Origin: Anadara kagoshimensis
Taxonomy: Eukaryota > Mollusca > Bivalvia > Arcoida > Arcidae
Assembly (NCBI GenBank): GCA_021292105.1
Contig: CM037868.1
Span: 25,648,232 to 25,712,231, forward strand
Length of the DNA stretch: 64,000 nt
Reading direction: 5' to 3'
Made by a program: the position numbers and the translations under genes. Of this stretch, positions 26,001 through 41,200 are shown piece by piece. The notes under the pieces were generated by a model. The model was not told where the DNA came from and searched no databases. It saw only the letters and a program-made list of their open reading frames with translations. How positions within the stretch are numbered: position 1 is the stretch's first letter; the number at the start of each line of letters is the position of its first letter.

Positions 26001-29000
26001 TGACCTTTGTCTTGACAGGTTTGACCTTTAAATATGGTAGTACATTTACAATAACTTAATCTATTATTATATATAGATATATATAAGTAAAATGCCCAGA
26101 AAGGCCAAGAAAAATAAGTTGTGTTTCTTAGGCAATATGGAGGGGTGTGGTTTTGTTTGCCTGAAATCCCTACCTTCCCTGGTGTATGTTTAATCATCAG
26201 GATATATTGTATATTAAGGGTAAGGTTAAAAAATCAAGAGCGATAGGTTAATTCGGAAACACAATTGGTTTTTCTTGGCCTCCCTAAAACATTATTTTTA
26301 TATTCCATGTCTATTGTAGTTTAAATTTTTTAACTTTATGGTTTCATTCATAAATTTTTCTAATTTAATTATATTTTCATCAAAATTGTTTATAAATGCT
26401 AAAACATTTTTTTCAATCTTCTATAAAAAAAATTTTCAATCTTTTAAAATCATATTTTAAATTTTTTCAACTTTGAACAAATTCTTTAAATGGTATTTTA
26501 GCTTTAAAACTTATATAATTCATCCATAATTTTCTTCCAAATTTCCAAAACTCATGATAATAATACAAAATAAATTCCAATAAGATAAAAAATAAATCCA
26601 ATGAAATATGCAGAAAGAATTTTCAACATACAGACACGAAATTTTTAAAAATTACAGTCAAGCCTGTCTATAAAACTATCCAAGGGAACCAGTAAAAGTG
26701 GCCTTTATGGAAAAGTGGCCTTTATATAAGGATTATATGAGTAAAGGGCAATTGGGATAAAATTTTACTGGCCTTTATATAGAGGTGGCCTTTAAGGCAG
26801 GTTGGACTGTATAAAGGTTAAATAGTATGAATAAAGGGGCAATTGGGATACTTCTTAATGGCCTTTAAAAAAGGTGGCTTTTATACAGAGGTGGCCTTTA
26901 AGACAGGTTTGACTGTATATACAGGAGGGAGAGCAAAATTAATAGCAAAAGCGTGCTATGGAACAAAATATTGATTGAAATAAAACTGTGCCTTAAAACA
27001 TATTAATATGGTACGATCAAACGATATGGTGTGATAGGGATTTGTAGCAGTCATTACCCATTAGCAGTGCTTTTTCAAAGGCTAAAAATAAGTCATAAGT
27101 AGCATGATTTAATTAGAATTATAAATGACACGGTTTGTTTAAATTCACAAGCTTAATGCATTGATAAAAATTCACAGATGATCAAGCGGGATTCTCTGTG
27201 GATATGATCAGGAATCATTGGTGGTAATTAGCAGAATATTAAAAGATTATAAGCTCACAAGCTTAATGCCCTGATCACAAATTCACCTATTATCAGGCGG
27301 GATTCTCTGTGGATATGATCGGGAATCATTTGTTGTAAGCAGAATATTAAATAATTAAGACTTTAAGCTCATACGCTAAATGCACTGATCACAAATTCAT
27401 CGATTATCAGGCGGGATTCTCTGTGGATATGATTTTGAATCATTTGTTGTAATTAGCAGAATAATAAAAGATTATAAGCTCACAAACTTGTTGCCCTGAT
27501 CACAAATTCACCGATTATCAGGCGAGATTCTCTGTGGATATGATCGGGAATCATTTGTTGTATTTAGCAGAATATTAAAAGATTTTAGGCTCACAAGCTT
27601 AATGCCCTGATCACAATATGAATGGGAATCGTTTGTTGTAAGCAGAATATTAAATAAGACTTTAGGCTTTAAGCTTAATCCCCTGATCACAAATTCACTG
27701 ATTATCAGGTGGGATTAACTGTGGATATGATCGAGAATCATTTGTGATAAGCAGAATATGAAATAAGATTTTAAGCTTACAAGCTACATGCCTTGATCTA
27801 AAATTCACAAATCACCTCCGGGAATTTGCTACAGATATGACCTGACATCACTCGTGATAGGCAGATTATTAAATAAGATTTTAAGTTGACAAGCTTAATG
27901 CCATGATCACAAATATACAGATGGTCTTGCTGGATAAGCTAAAGATCCGATCCCACATCATTTTTCATCCAGCATCAATCATGGTAAAACCTGTTTTATT
28001 TCACATTTATTGCTGGTGTCATCTCAATATCATCACTGTCGTGATTCAAGTACATTCAAAACACCTTTTAATTGATATAATACCCCAGTCACACATTTAT
28101 AGATTATGGATCAGGGGACATTAAACCTTACAATAAATTTAAATCTGTATAGTAAAAAAAATATCAATCAGCTGCTTTAAAGGGCCTCAGTAGTACCAGA
28201 CCCCAACCCCAGACTCAGCCTAAATTTTCGTTGGAGATTCAACCTGAGGACTAGTCTTGATTTTAATACTTTGAGTATGAAGAAGTTAGTATTAGCGCCA
28301 ATAATAGTACCAGGCTAAGCCGTAGTAGTACTTCATATATTAAGATTGAAGACTAAATTAGTAATTTATGTCCTGAATTAGTCACTAATCTTAAAACCCT
28401 TGTAAATTTCCTTGAGTAAAAAAAATTGAAAACCTATAAATTTAAAACTTTTTTAAAATAAAAAAGAGAAATGAGACCCTAAATTGGAAGTTTAGACATT
28501 TAAAAGATGAGTTTTATTACATAATTTATCCACAGTGTTCCATAGCAGAAACTCAGAAATAACTAGCCTGGTTATAATAAAGTCAGCACAGCAGGTGCTT
28601 GTTGCTAAGTAAAGACTAAAAGTACTAATTTATATTCTATAAATAGTAGTCTTCCTCTTGTGGGGGGTACTTTACAAAATATAGAGTGGTCTCCCCTTTC
28701 AAGTTAATGGTTTGCCTCTTATGGGGTACTTTTTCAGATTAGAAAGAAGTCTCCCTTTTTAAGTTTGTGGTATCCCCTTTCAAGTTAGTGGTTTTCCTTC
28801 TATGGGGGTACTTTTTCAGATTAGAAAGAAGTATCCCCTTTCAAGTTTGTGGTCTCCCTTTCAAGTAAGTCGTCTTTCTTTTCAAGAAAGTGGTCTTCCT
28901 CTGTTGTGAGCATTTTTAAAGAAGAGTTGTCTCCCCTCACAAGTCCCTCTCTAGCTTTCAGGAAGCCATCATTTTTTTAAATGAATAACAACTTCAACCC

Positions 29001-32000
29001 TTTGTAATTCCCTTGAGAAGGCCCCTTTCAGAAGCAATGCTCTATTTCTTGAAATAACATCTGTATCGTGTGTGGCTTTTCTGAAACTCAGTTATACACC
29101 TTTTCAATTCAACTCATTTCACTGTTCAGATGAAAGCCTTTTGTTAGAGTCTTGAAGTCCTTTTAGTACAAGTAGGTCACCCCACAATCATAGTGATGTG
29201 GGAAAAATGGTGTTTTACATCCCCCTCAAGTTTATTTCCTACCTGCAGTGGCAAGCCAACTGACAAATACTGCCACAATAGAGTAGCCTAGGTAGGATTT
29301 GCACCAGGTAATGACTCATAAGAAGGGCTCTGGTATATAACTACACCCTCTTGACCACTGTCCCACTGACACCCCTCGACCTTCTCCACGATTCTGGTAA
29401 CAAAAGGTGATTTGTTCTCTTAGTCCTGTTTTGTAGTAACTCAATTACTGAGACCCCTCCCCCATAAGAGAAGGAACTACCATAATGTAAACTGCAAACT
29501 TGCAAAATCTCTCACATTTGGGACTATCTCAGAAAAAGATTTGAACCAGTGATTGAGAGGCCCTTGGATCCATAATTTTTTACCGATGGACCATTGAGAC
29601 TCCTCCTCTTCCTGAGATGTGCTTTCATCCCCCAGCTGCATTTTTAGCACTGAGGTCCTTTCCCTGCACTTTGATCCCTTAGTCCCGTATTGTAGCATTC
29701 AATTACTGAGGCCCCTCCTCAATAAATTAGTATTCATAAATTTTATAAATAATATATTTATAACAAGAAGTGCTTTGATCCTTTAGCGGCATTTTTTAAC
29801 ACTTCGGCCCCTCCCCCATATGGGAAGAACTCGTTGGCGGCATTTTTTAACACAGCAGCCCCTCCCCCATATATACATAATATAAAAGAAGCGCTTAGCA
29901 GCATTTTTTAAGCACTGACACCTGACACCCCCCCCACCCCCCCCCCCCCCAATAAGAGGAGATATCTACTATACAAGAAGCGCTTTTATCTCTTAACGGC
30001 ATTTTTTAGCACTGACACCCCCCACCCCCACAAGAGGAGATTAGTACTATATTTACATGTATATGTATATAAATATATGTATATTTGTGTATGATACTAT
30101 TAAAAATGAAATGTTAATATTAACCTTTTCCACTCTTTGATTCTGTAGGAAAACAAAAGTAATATTAGCACATAAATACATTTGTATTAATAATCTATAC
30201 TACACACATCACATCACATCACCATGGTTACAGACTTATAAACAAACAAATTCACACAGTAAAAAACAACAAAGAATTTCATGTACAGAGACCAAACCAC
30301 ATTCAAAATTAATGAATCATGTATACAGAACCTCCAAATGTATTCCTATTATTTTTTTTGATTTTTTTTTTTGGGGGGGGGGCTGAAAACGGGTCTTATT
30401 TCTACATGTTCAAGATGTTTTCCAGGGACTTTAACAAATTTTAATAATTATGAATTCCTACATACACACTTTCTAGTGACCTAATTTTTACAAATTTGGT
30501 ATAAAATAAAGAAATGATAACACTAACATGACTAAGGAACCAATCATTTTTGGAGTACAGCCAAACCTGTCTATAAAGACCACCCAAGGGAACCAGTAAA
30601 AGTGGCCTTTATGGGCAGGTGGTTTTTATATACAGATTCAAATAATCTGTATAAAGAGCAATTGGGATGCAATTCTACTGGCTTTTATAAGCAGGTGGCC
30701 CTTATATAGAGGTGGCCTTATGGCAGGTTGGACAGTACTATGTGCATATTTGCCTTCTCCCTGCATCTATTAACAACATTTGGAACTTTCTTTGAAACCA
30801 CCCTTTCACACCCATCTCCACAGCATACCCCCCACCGTTTTCCAACAAATTAGACAGATTTTTTTCCATTCCCATGGTTTTTTAACTTAAAAGTACTAAA
30901 AATCCGGAGTTTTTGTATGGAAATTTTACCAAAATCAAACACTTAATGATAAAAAAGTACCTAAATGGCAAACTTGCACACTTACATATATCGATCTCGA
31001 CAAATAAACAAATTTGATTGGTCAGCTTTTTTACCATTGTTTTCAATTTTGGCTATTTTACCACTAATTTTCACAATTACAAAGACCCCGAACCCATTCA
31101 CAAAAGATTAAGAGACAGCACTGTATACATAATACACACAATTTTGAATAATGTATGTAAAGTTGTTTAATTCAAATCAAAACTTATTAATATTAGTGTG
31201 AGTGGTTTTTTATCAATTCACAATGCCACATTTGATTTAAACAATTATATGAGATCAAGTACACATGCACTCTAATTAAATTCATTGGGATTCTCCAGGG
31301 GAGCATGTGAAATTCACAAATGTGAACTTATTCTGTACTGTGAAATGATTCATATTTTCATGATATCCCATTTTTATGGTTGTAAGAAAAATTGGAATAT
31401 ACCATCCCATTGCTTGAGGCAGTAAATTTTTGGTATTTCCTAGTAAGTTTTACAAAATAAATTGTAAGAAATTATTTTCGTATTTAAACAAAAACAAACA
31501 CAGATGTGTTGTAGGACACTTGGTGTGAATTTTCGATCCCCCTGTTTTTTCCTCACTTTTCTAGACATCTGAAGATCCTGATAATTGATACTTTCAGGAC
31601 TAAGACGCTTAGAAGCCATTTGTAAACAAATATTTAACTGGATCCCAATCTTTGCTCTTGGACAGTATTTCAACATTGACCCTTCACTCAAATGGAATAG
31701 GAGGAAATTGGTATTTCGCTATTTAAATGGACTAGAAAAGGGTTTCAACTCCAATTTCCAGAAATAATTCAATTTTTTTTAAGTAGTAAGTTTTAACTGG
31801 CAATCTTAAGGTAGTAATTTTAGCTTAAAAATCATACAACTTAAACAGAAATCACAAACTACACCCTTACAAGCTAGAACTGTCTCTTGAGCATGCTGAG
31901 AGCCCTCCACCCCCTCAAAAAAAGTTTAGGGGGTATATAGGAATCACCCTGTCTGTTTGTTCATCTGGTTGTCTGTCCCAATACATTGTCCACTCCATAT

Positions 32001-35000
32001 CTTTCATGTCTATGGATGGATTTTGATCAACTTGAGCACAAATGTAAACCAAAATGAGATGATGTTTCACATACCAAATTCATGTATATAAGTAAAAGGT
32101 CAGGAGGTCAGGAGGTCAACGGGTATAAATAGTGTTTGTTTCTTAGAACCAAGAAAATTGAACACCATAAAAATGAATGATTTCACAGCTGTTCCATGTA
32201 AACAAACAATGGAGGTGCCACATGATACGTCAGGTGACTCCCATTTCAAAATCATATCAGGAACACTTCAAACTAGTGCACAAATCACAAATCTGAATAA
32301 TGGTCAAATCATTATCTGCCAAACTTAGTTTTTAATTACAGCAAAACCTCCTTATAACTACCTTCAATTGACGTATCGCCGACCACGCCCACAATGTTCC
32401 GACACTGGCCGCCATCACGGTACCAAAGCAGCGTCACAGCAACTAATGACATACTAGTGTCAGTGACGTCATTAAATGGCGCTATTCAGGCCGAGTTTTC
32501 ATTCTTTTTTGCGTGTAAATCAAGCATCTGGTCATTTGACGGAACATTGTGGGCGTAGCTGGCGATACGTCAATTATCTTGCCACTTCATTTATTGTCAC
32601 AATTTTTTGAAGTGCCAAAATCTGCTTTTTTTCTTTAAAAGCCTGCATCAGTTTATTGCCAAATCCCTTTATAATGCTAAAAATCTGATTGGACATTATT
32701 AGTGAAGATGACTGTCCTATCTAGAAACCCTTTTATAAAGCCAAACTTTGACTGAACAAATAGTACAGATGACTCTGGGTTTACTGTTCTGCCCAAATAC
32801 CCCTTTGTAATGCTAAAATTTTAATGATGACGATGAATTGAGGCTTTAATGTACTTTCAAGAAACCCCTTTATGACACCAAACTGAACAAATAGTGGTGA
32901 TGAATCCAAGCTTTAATGTTCTATCCAGAAACCCTTTATAATGCCAAAATTTGACTGAAGAATTAGTGGCAATAAAACCCCTTTATAATGCCAAACTTTG
33001 ACCGAACAAATGGTCATTATGAATCCAGGCTTTAATGTTCTATTCAGAAACCCCTTTATTATGCCAAAATTTGACTGAACAAATGGTGGTATGAATCCAG
33101 GCTTTAATGTTCTATCCAGAAACCCCTTTATAATGCCAAAATTTGACTGAAGAATTAGTGGCAATGAAACCCCTTTATTATGCCAAACTTTGACTGAACA
33201 AATAGTGGACATGAATCAAGGTTTCAATTTTCTATTCAGAAACCCCTTTATAATGCCAAAACTTGACTGAACAAATGGTCATTATGAATCCAGGCTTTAA
33301 TGTTCTATTCAGAAACCCGTTTATTTTGCCAAAATTTGACTGAACAAATGGTGGTATGAATCCAGGCTCTAATGTTCTATCCAGAAACCCCTTTATTATG
33401 CCAAAATTTGACTGAAGAATTAGTGGCAATGAAACCCTTTTATTATGCCAAAATTTGACTGAAGAGCTAGTGGCATTAAATTGAGGTTTTGCTGTATTTA
33501 ACCTCTTTCTTTTTTTTTTTTTTTTTTAATTTTTAGTGCCAATCAGTTAACACATACAAAACAGATAATTATTTTAGGATAGAATACACACCTTTCTTTG
33601 TTCCTCCTTTATCATCTTTGTCTTTCTTTCCTTTTGTTTTGTCGTGTTTTTCTTCCTCTTTAGCATCTTTCCCTCCTTTCACATCCTAAAATTATCAGTT
33701 AAGATTTTATAATACAACCTGCCTTAAATGGAAGCGTGTGGCCTAGTGGTTAAGGCGTTGGACTCATGATTCGAAGGTCGTGGGTTCGATCCCTGGACCG
33801 GGCAATGTGTTGTGTCCTTGAGCAAGACACTTAATTTCACGTTGTTCCAGTTCACTCAGCTGAAAAATAAATGAGTACCAGCAAAATGCTGGGGGTTAAC
33901 CCTGCGATGGACATGCGTCCCATTCAGAGGAGAGTCTTGTACTCTCAGTCGCTTAACGCCACAGAAACCGGGATAAGCTCCGGCCTGATGGGCCTAATAG
34001 CTCGGGACAGACTTTAACTTAACTTAACTGCCTTAAATACAACCTCTATATAAGGACCACCTGCTTATAAAGCCCAGTAGAATTATATTCCAATTGTTCC
34101 TTTATTCATATTATTTGAACCTGTATATAAAGGCCACCAGGCCACTTCTATTGGTTCCCAAGTTTGATTGAATATCGGTGTTCGAACCGTGGTCAAGGCA
34201 GATCATAGCGTGAGAAAGTTTATCGCGGCAGATTGTCAGTCAGTTCTGGGTTGGTGGAGGAAACCAGAGTGACAAGTAAAATAAAAACTATTTATTTGAG
34301 GATTAGAACTGTTTTGGAATATAAGTCAAATTTTTATAAACTGGTAATTTCATTATTTTCCATTGAGGTATATAGGGCACTATTGAAAAAGTAACCAGTC
34401 TTTTGCAAAAGATCCCTGCCTCTGACTTTGGGACTGACTGTGTCAAGCACTGATAATAGGTACCAGTGATTTTCCTGGTAACAACATGCTCAGAGATGGA
34501 GTGCTAGCCTCAGAATACAAAACCAGAGGCTCAGGATGAGGCTCACCTGACTAAAATGCTTTTAAAGCAAATTTGTATATATGCTTTTCCAATAGGGTCC
34601 AATGTGAAACAACGTTCTCCGCTGGCAGCCATGTTTTATGGCAGATCAGAAAAATTTTGGCAACCTATGTAAAGGAACTTCTATACATCATTCCTGTAAA
34701 GTTTGGTTCAATTTGCTTCAGTCATTTCTGAGGACAGTCAAAAACGTGTTTTTCCCACAGGGTCCAATGTTTAACTATCTTTTGCACTGGCAGCCATGTT
34801 TTTTTGCAGATCAGAAAAATTTTGGCAATCAAAGTAAAGAACCTTCTATACATCATTCCTGTGAAGTTTTGTTAAATTTGCTTCAGTCATTTCTGAGGAC
34901 ATACTCAAAATGCGTTTTTTCCCATAGGGTCCAATGTTAAACTATCTTTTGCACTGGCAGCCATGTTTTTTGGCGGATCAGAAAAATTTTGGCAATCTAT

Positions 35001-37595
35001 GTAAAGGACCTTCTATACATCATTCCTGTAAAGTTTGATTCAATTTGCTTCACTAGCTTTAGAGGAGATAGCATATATATGCTTTTCCCATAGGGTCCAA
35101 TATTAAACTATCTTCTGTGTTGGTGGCCATGTTTTTTGGCGGATCAGAAAAATTTTGGCAATCTAAGTAAAGGACCTTCTATACATCATTTCTGTAAAGT
35201 TTGGTTAAATTCGCTTCAGTCATTTCTGAGGAGATAGCCAAAAATTCGTTTTTCCCATAGGGTCCAATGTTAAACTATCTTCTGCGCTGGCGGCCATGTT
35301 TTTAGGCGGATCAGAAAAATTTTGGCAATCTTTGTGAAGGACCTCCAATACATCATTTCTCTAAAGTTTGGTTAAGTTTGCTTCAGTAGTTTCAGAGGAG
35401 ATAGCAAAAATGTGTTTTCCCATAGGGTCCAATGTTAAACTATGTTCCCCGCTGGCAGCCATGTTTTCAGGCGGATCAGAAAAATTTCGGCAATCTTTGC
35501 AAAAGACCTTACATACATCATTCCTGTAAAGTTTAATTGAATTCGCTTCAGTCGTTTCAGAGGAGATAGCCAAAATGTGCGTTTTCCCATAGGGCCCAAT
35601 GTTAAACTTTGTTTGGCCCTGGCGGCCATTTTTTTTTGGCGGATCAGAAAAATTTGGGCAATCTTAGTAAATGACCTTACATACATTATTCCTGTGAAGT
35701 TTGGTTCAAATTAGCTCAGCGGTTACAAAGAAGATAGAAAATATATGCTTTTCCCATAGGGTCCAATGTTAAACTATCTTCTGCGCTGGCGGCCATGTTT
35801 TTTGACGGATCAGAAAAATTTTGGCAATCCAAATAAAGGACCTTCCTTACACCATTCCTGTAAAGTTTGGTTAAATTTGCTTCAGTCATTTCTGAGGAAA
35901 TCGTTAAAAATGCATTTTTCCCATAGGGTCCAATGTTAAACTATCTTCTGTGCTGGCAGCCATGTTTTTTGGCAGATCAAAAAAATTTCGACAATCTAAG
36001 TAAAGGACCTTCCATACATCATTCCTGTAAAGTTTGGTTAAAATTGCTCCATTGGTGTCAGAGGAGATAGTCAAAATGTGAAAAGTTTACGGACGGACGA
36101 CGGACGACGACGACGGACGATGACGGACGCCAAGTGATGGCAAAAGCTCACATGGCCTTTGGCCAGGTGAGCTAAAAATAAATTTTACAAAAAACTGCTC
36201 TTCACAATATTATGGGAGAGTGCAGCAATGGTGTTGTACGATCCACTTTCACTTCTTTCCAGGCAGTCAGATTTGGAATGTCAGAGGAAACTGGAGTTCC
36301 AGAGAAAACAACTCAATTTTAGCAAGTGAACTGATAAACTTTCTCACATTAGGATCTGATTCAAACCAGGCAGTGGGAGCCAATGTGATTCTTAATTTGG
36401 GGCTTTGGACAATTTGGCCACCAGGGATTCATCAAGGGCCTATTTAGGTCCGAAATTCAGACTCATTCCCAAGGAAAAAAATGTTAATTTTTTCCCAAAA
36501 TCGGCTGAGAAAATTCCCAATTAGGAAATTGTGTTGTTTTTAAATAAAAACGAAAGTAAATTTTGTGAAAGCCCCCCCCCAATCAACAAAATCAAATAAA
36601 AGATTCTAGATTATCTGAAACAACATCTGCAAAGCAAGATGAAAATAACACTTAGAACTACATCAAAGGCTTCCCTAGGTCTTGAGTAAACCTTCTGACA
36701 TAATGTCGAAGTTTTCCCAAAATGAGCAAAAAGTTGAAACTTTTTCCCAATTTTAAGTTTAGGGCCTTTTCCCAAAAGATCCTGATTAATCCCTGGCCAC
36801 TGAAACCCCATCAGCTTTTCAAAATTTCCGGGGTCTACGGTCCTGGACCTCCAGGTTTTATATTGGGTGCCTTGATATTTAAACAGTCCAAGACCAATGG
36901 ACCTGCTTTTTAATAGGATTATCTGACTTTTTCTCTATGACAATATAATTGCACATGCACTTTTTAGTGTTGATATTGGACTTTCAAAACCTTATGTGGG
37001 ACCTGCCAAATTTAAAGGCCAAAAGGTCCTGGACCTTCCATTACAAAATATAACTTTGAACCCCTGCCTGTCATGGGTATCACCTGGTACCCCTGTAAAA
37101 CCCTTTTCAGTCCATTTCACAGTGATCCTACCTTCTTTTTAGCTGAAGGTTTTTGCTTTCCTTTATCTTTATCTGCGTGGGAACTACTTCTGACGCTTCC
37201 TGGCCGATCTCTAGATTCCGCACGTCGACTTCCTGAAGGCTGAAAATGTAAACCAATTGAAATATTGTTAGCACGACAGAAATGCAAAATTATCACTACA
37301 ATAATTTATTTTATCCAAGATACCGACAAAGATATGGTATTGATGGAACAGCCATTTTCCAAATAAAGACTGAAACATCGGAATTTGGTTAGAATTATGA
37401 CCAATCAAATAATACATGATGTAACAGAATGATATTCTATGATGTAAACGGATTGTTAAACATTGTGTCATCAGAGGTCATGACCCACACCGTATTCATG
37501 AGCAATTGAATGCAAGCAAAAACAAATAGTTTCATCTAAAATTGTAAATAAATTATTGTAAATTGCTATACATCATCGTCATCAGCATCACTCAT

Positions 37596-37645
<50 letters not shown>

Positions 37646-37671
37646 TACTAATGCCAGCATTAGCATCACTG

Positions 37672-37718
<47 letters not shown>

Positions 37719-37759
37719 CAGTCACCACTAATGTCATCATCACACATCATCACCAATGC

Positions 37760-37792
<33 letters not shown>

Positions 37793-37810
37793 TATCATCA
37801 TCACCAAAGC

Positions 37811-37846
<36 letters not shown>

Positions 37847-38236
37847 TGCATCATCATCATCATCATTGCATCATCATCATTACTAATGCCAGCATCATCA
37901 TCACTGCATCATCATAGTCATCACTAATGTCATCATCACCACCACCATCATCATCATCACCAATGCCATCATCATCATCACTAATGCCATCATCATCATG
38001 AGTTTTTAACATCATCATGATCATTATAATATTCATCATCACTGTATTGTCGTCATCATCATCATCATCATTAGCACGAAAGCCATCATCATCATCATTA
38101 TCAGTTACATTAATATCATTATCATCATCATCATATTTATTTATTTATTTATTTGTTCATATATTTATTTATTTATTTATTTATTTATTTATTCATTCAA
38201 ATATTTATTTATTTATTTATTTATTCATTCAAATAT

Positions 38237-38267
<31 letters not shown>

Positions 38268-41200
38268 CTTACAGATTTATTTCTGTCAGGTGATCCTTTG
38301 TCAGAGAACAGTTTTCTTCTCTCTACGACCTCCTCATGTGACAACGGAAATCTGGATAAAACCTATGTGACACAAACAAAAACAAAATAATATCAGAATT
38401 ATTAATGGTAGTATCGCAGCATCAGTTCAAAATCAAAACCTTTGGTTATTTTGGGGTTTTACTCAAATTTGTATTTTAAAAATCACAAAATAATATTTTA
38501 AAAAATGGCCAATGTGTTACATAATTGGAATACAATAACACAAGCAAACTATTTAAAGTTGTCTCCACCCACCAAAATTTTAGATATTGTCATTTTTTGA
38601 AAAGAGGGTCTTGTTGCAAATATGTCAAAATGAAATTTACAAGTAAAGTCAAATCTTCGTTATAAGGATCAGTAAAGTTGTATCACGATCCCTCTTTATT
38701 CAGGTTAATTGAGGGATCCTCAGCCACGCCCACAATGTTCTGATAAAGACCCGGCATGCTTGAATTATACACAAAACGAATGAAAACTAGGCCTGAATTG
38801 TGCCTTTTAATGACGTCACTGACACTAGCATGTCATTAGTTGCTGTGACACTGCTTTGGTATCGTGATGGCGGCCAGTGTCAGAACATAAAAGGCATGGC
38901 TAGAGATAAGTCAATTGAACCTGTATATAAAAGCAACCTGCCTATAAAGGTAAAGTTTACTAATTCCCTTTTATAGACAGGTTTGACTAATTGCAAAAAG
39001 AAAACTTGAAAGTAACAAAAATTACTGGTGACACTAAAAACATAAGGAAACATAATATTTCTGTCTGTTATAACCTTCTTCATGAAACATGATGGTTGAT
39101 TGGTTCGTTGAATGTTGCTTTACATTGAATCAGCAATTTTTCAGCTATTCGCGATGAGAACTATTTTATTAATCTCTATGGAATAATCTAGAAACAATTT
39201 CATGTATGCATGTGAAGTGCAAGTGTGTTGTATGGTCTGCCTTGTATAAACGCACACTCAGGGCGACTTTTACATGCTAGCTCACAGAGTCAGTACACCG
39301 CTGACGAGCGTACCACTCCCCCAGTACATTATACTGATACCAGGTGAATCAGTAAAGGCCAACGGCAAGGAAAATTCACTTTCCCACATGTGGTCTGAGC
39401 GGGACTCGAACTCACAGCGGTGAGAGATCCTGGATTTGAAGACTAACGTCTTAACCATTAGGCCACCTCGGCCTCCTCATGAAATAGGAATTTGAAGGGT
39501 TAAAGTTTGATTCCACATCTGTCTAATCAGGGGTCTACACTAACTTTTGGGGGTTGGTGCTATAAACTGCATAGGCCTTTAAATCTTAGGTGCTAAATCA
39601 ACTGGAACCTGTGAAATGTTTACCATAACTATTATAGCAATCAAATATTTTGCATTTGTCACAGGTGATTATTAATTAACAAAATACATGATACATTTCG
39701 AGTTTGTTATTTAAATTTTTGTTTTGAATAAATCTGTTACTCAGAATATGTGGATTATGTGAACCAATGCCAACATCAACTACTCCAATATTAAATCAAA
39801 GTTTTTATTTTCCCACTAAAAAATGACTACTATGAACATGATGAATGCGTAGAATGAAATGAATCACTTCAAAATTAGATAAAGAAAAACAAGATTTTTA
39901 TTGATATAAACAAAGACACAACATTGTCATTGTCTCCTATCATTAACATTACACTTCAAAGGTTTGATTTATATACTCCAATCAAGGGAGATCACCCATC
40001 TGGTAACATTAGGTCACAATTTTCAAAATTTAGGTTGAATTTAGCAAAATCGCAGGCTTAATTTTGAATCCTGGCATCGAAGTACATGTAATTAAAAAAT
40101 GGCATTCTGATCATAATATTTTATGGGGTAATGCAAGATAGTGTGGCCCGTGCCAAATTCAATTTAATTTTAAAATGTAATTTTTTATATTTACAATTCT
40201 TTCTTTTATATTTACAATTCTTTCTTTTAATAATTATTTTGTAACTTGGCACTATTTCTTCAATATCAGCTCGTGTGAGATAGGGTTTTTAGCCATGCAA
40301 CATCGGCATATCTCATATGACCACGTGACCCCCTGTGTGGGACATGACGTAATGTTGCGGGAAAATTGATACACATCAAGGGTCATGACCCCAATTGTCT
40401 TTCAAGAGAATTGCGATACAATTGTTTCTGTATGTTTCATCAAAGAGAGATACAGTCTTATTGTAAATATTTAAAAATAAAGATGATCAATTTTGTGTAA
40501 ATCGTAGTTACCTCCCCTAGTCTGACGGCTCCTTTATCACCGATCTGATTACTGGCCAGTGATAATGATAGTAATGTTCTGTTCATTCTTAATCCCTGAA
40601 ATAAAACAAAAAAAATTAACAGATTTGTTTTTTTGAAGTGATATTAGGACTAATTCCTGGCACTAGATTTTATGGCAATATTGGTCTGGCCCCAGTTTCA
40701 CAACCATTCCTTAGCTAAGATTTTTCTTCACTTAAATTAAGCAAATTTTCGCAATCTTTTTTGGAACTACTAATGAATGGCAAATGTCCAGTGATCTATT
40801 TTCTGCTACATGGTACATCTTGGTCAGGTGTCTTGTAGAAAGAAAGCTCATCAACTTCCTTAGTAACATAACAATGCCTACTACATGTACTAGACCCATA
40901 CAGTATTCTGAATATCTCATTATTTGTGCAGATTTTTATTACTAAAACTTGTTTTTACATTATATTTGAATTAACCCCCACAAAAAATTCTCACAACCAA
41001 AATTATATTCTCAGAAATTTAACTAAAACTTCATAGTTTTTTTGGGTTTTTTTTTTGGTTTTTTTTATTGTGTTTTACACCTCGGTGAAGATTTTTTTCA
41101 CATATATCAAGGTGGTCAGTTCGGGAATGGTGGAGGAAAATGGAGTGCCTGGAGAAACCAACCAACCTTTGGCAAGCCATCTGACAAATTTCTCATACTA

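Noticed and set aside
31440-31767. Overlapping open frames on both strands
   Set aside because: They lie in the same dispersed repeat G; no domain and no splice support.
33735-33810. tRNA gene (boxes A and B present)
   Set aside because: The head is followed by a conserved SINE body and flanked by target duplications, and the acceptor stem cannot be completed; the same holds for the other tRNA-like heads.
34638-34940. 100-residue open frame with two similar halves
   Set aside because: It is a translation of the 166-bp repeat units; other copies have frameshifts and stops.
37563-37886. Poly-Ile/poly-Ser and poly-Met/poly-Asp open frames
   Set aside because: They are translations of the (CAT)n microsatellite.
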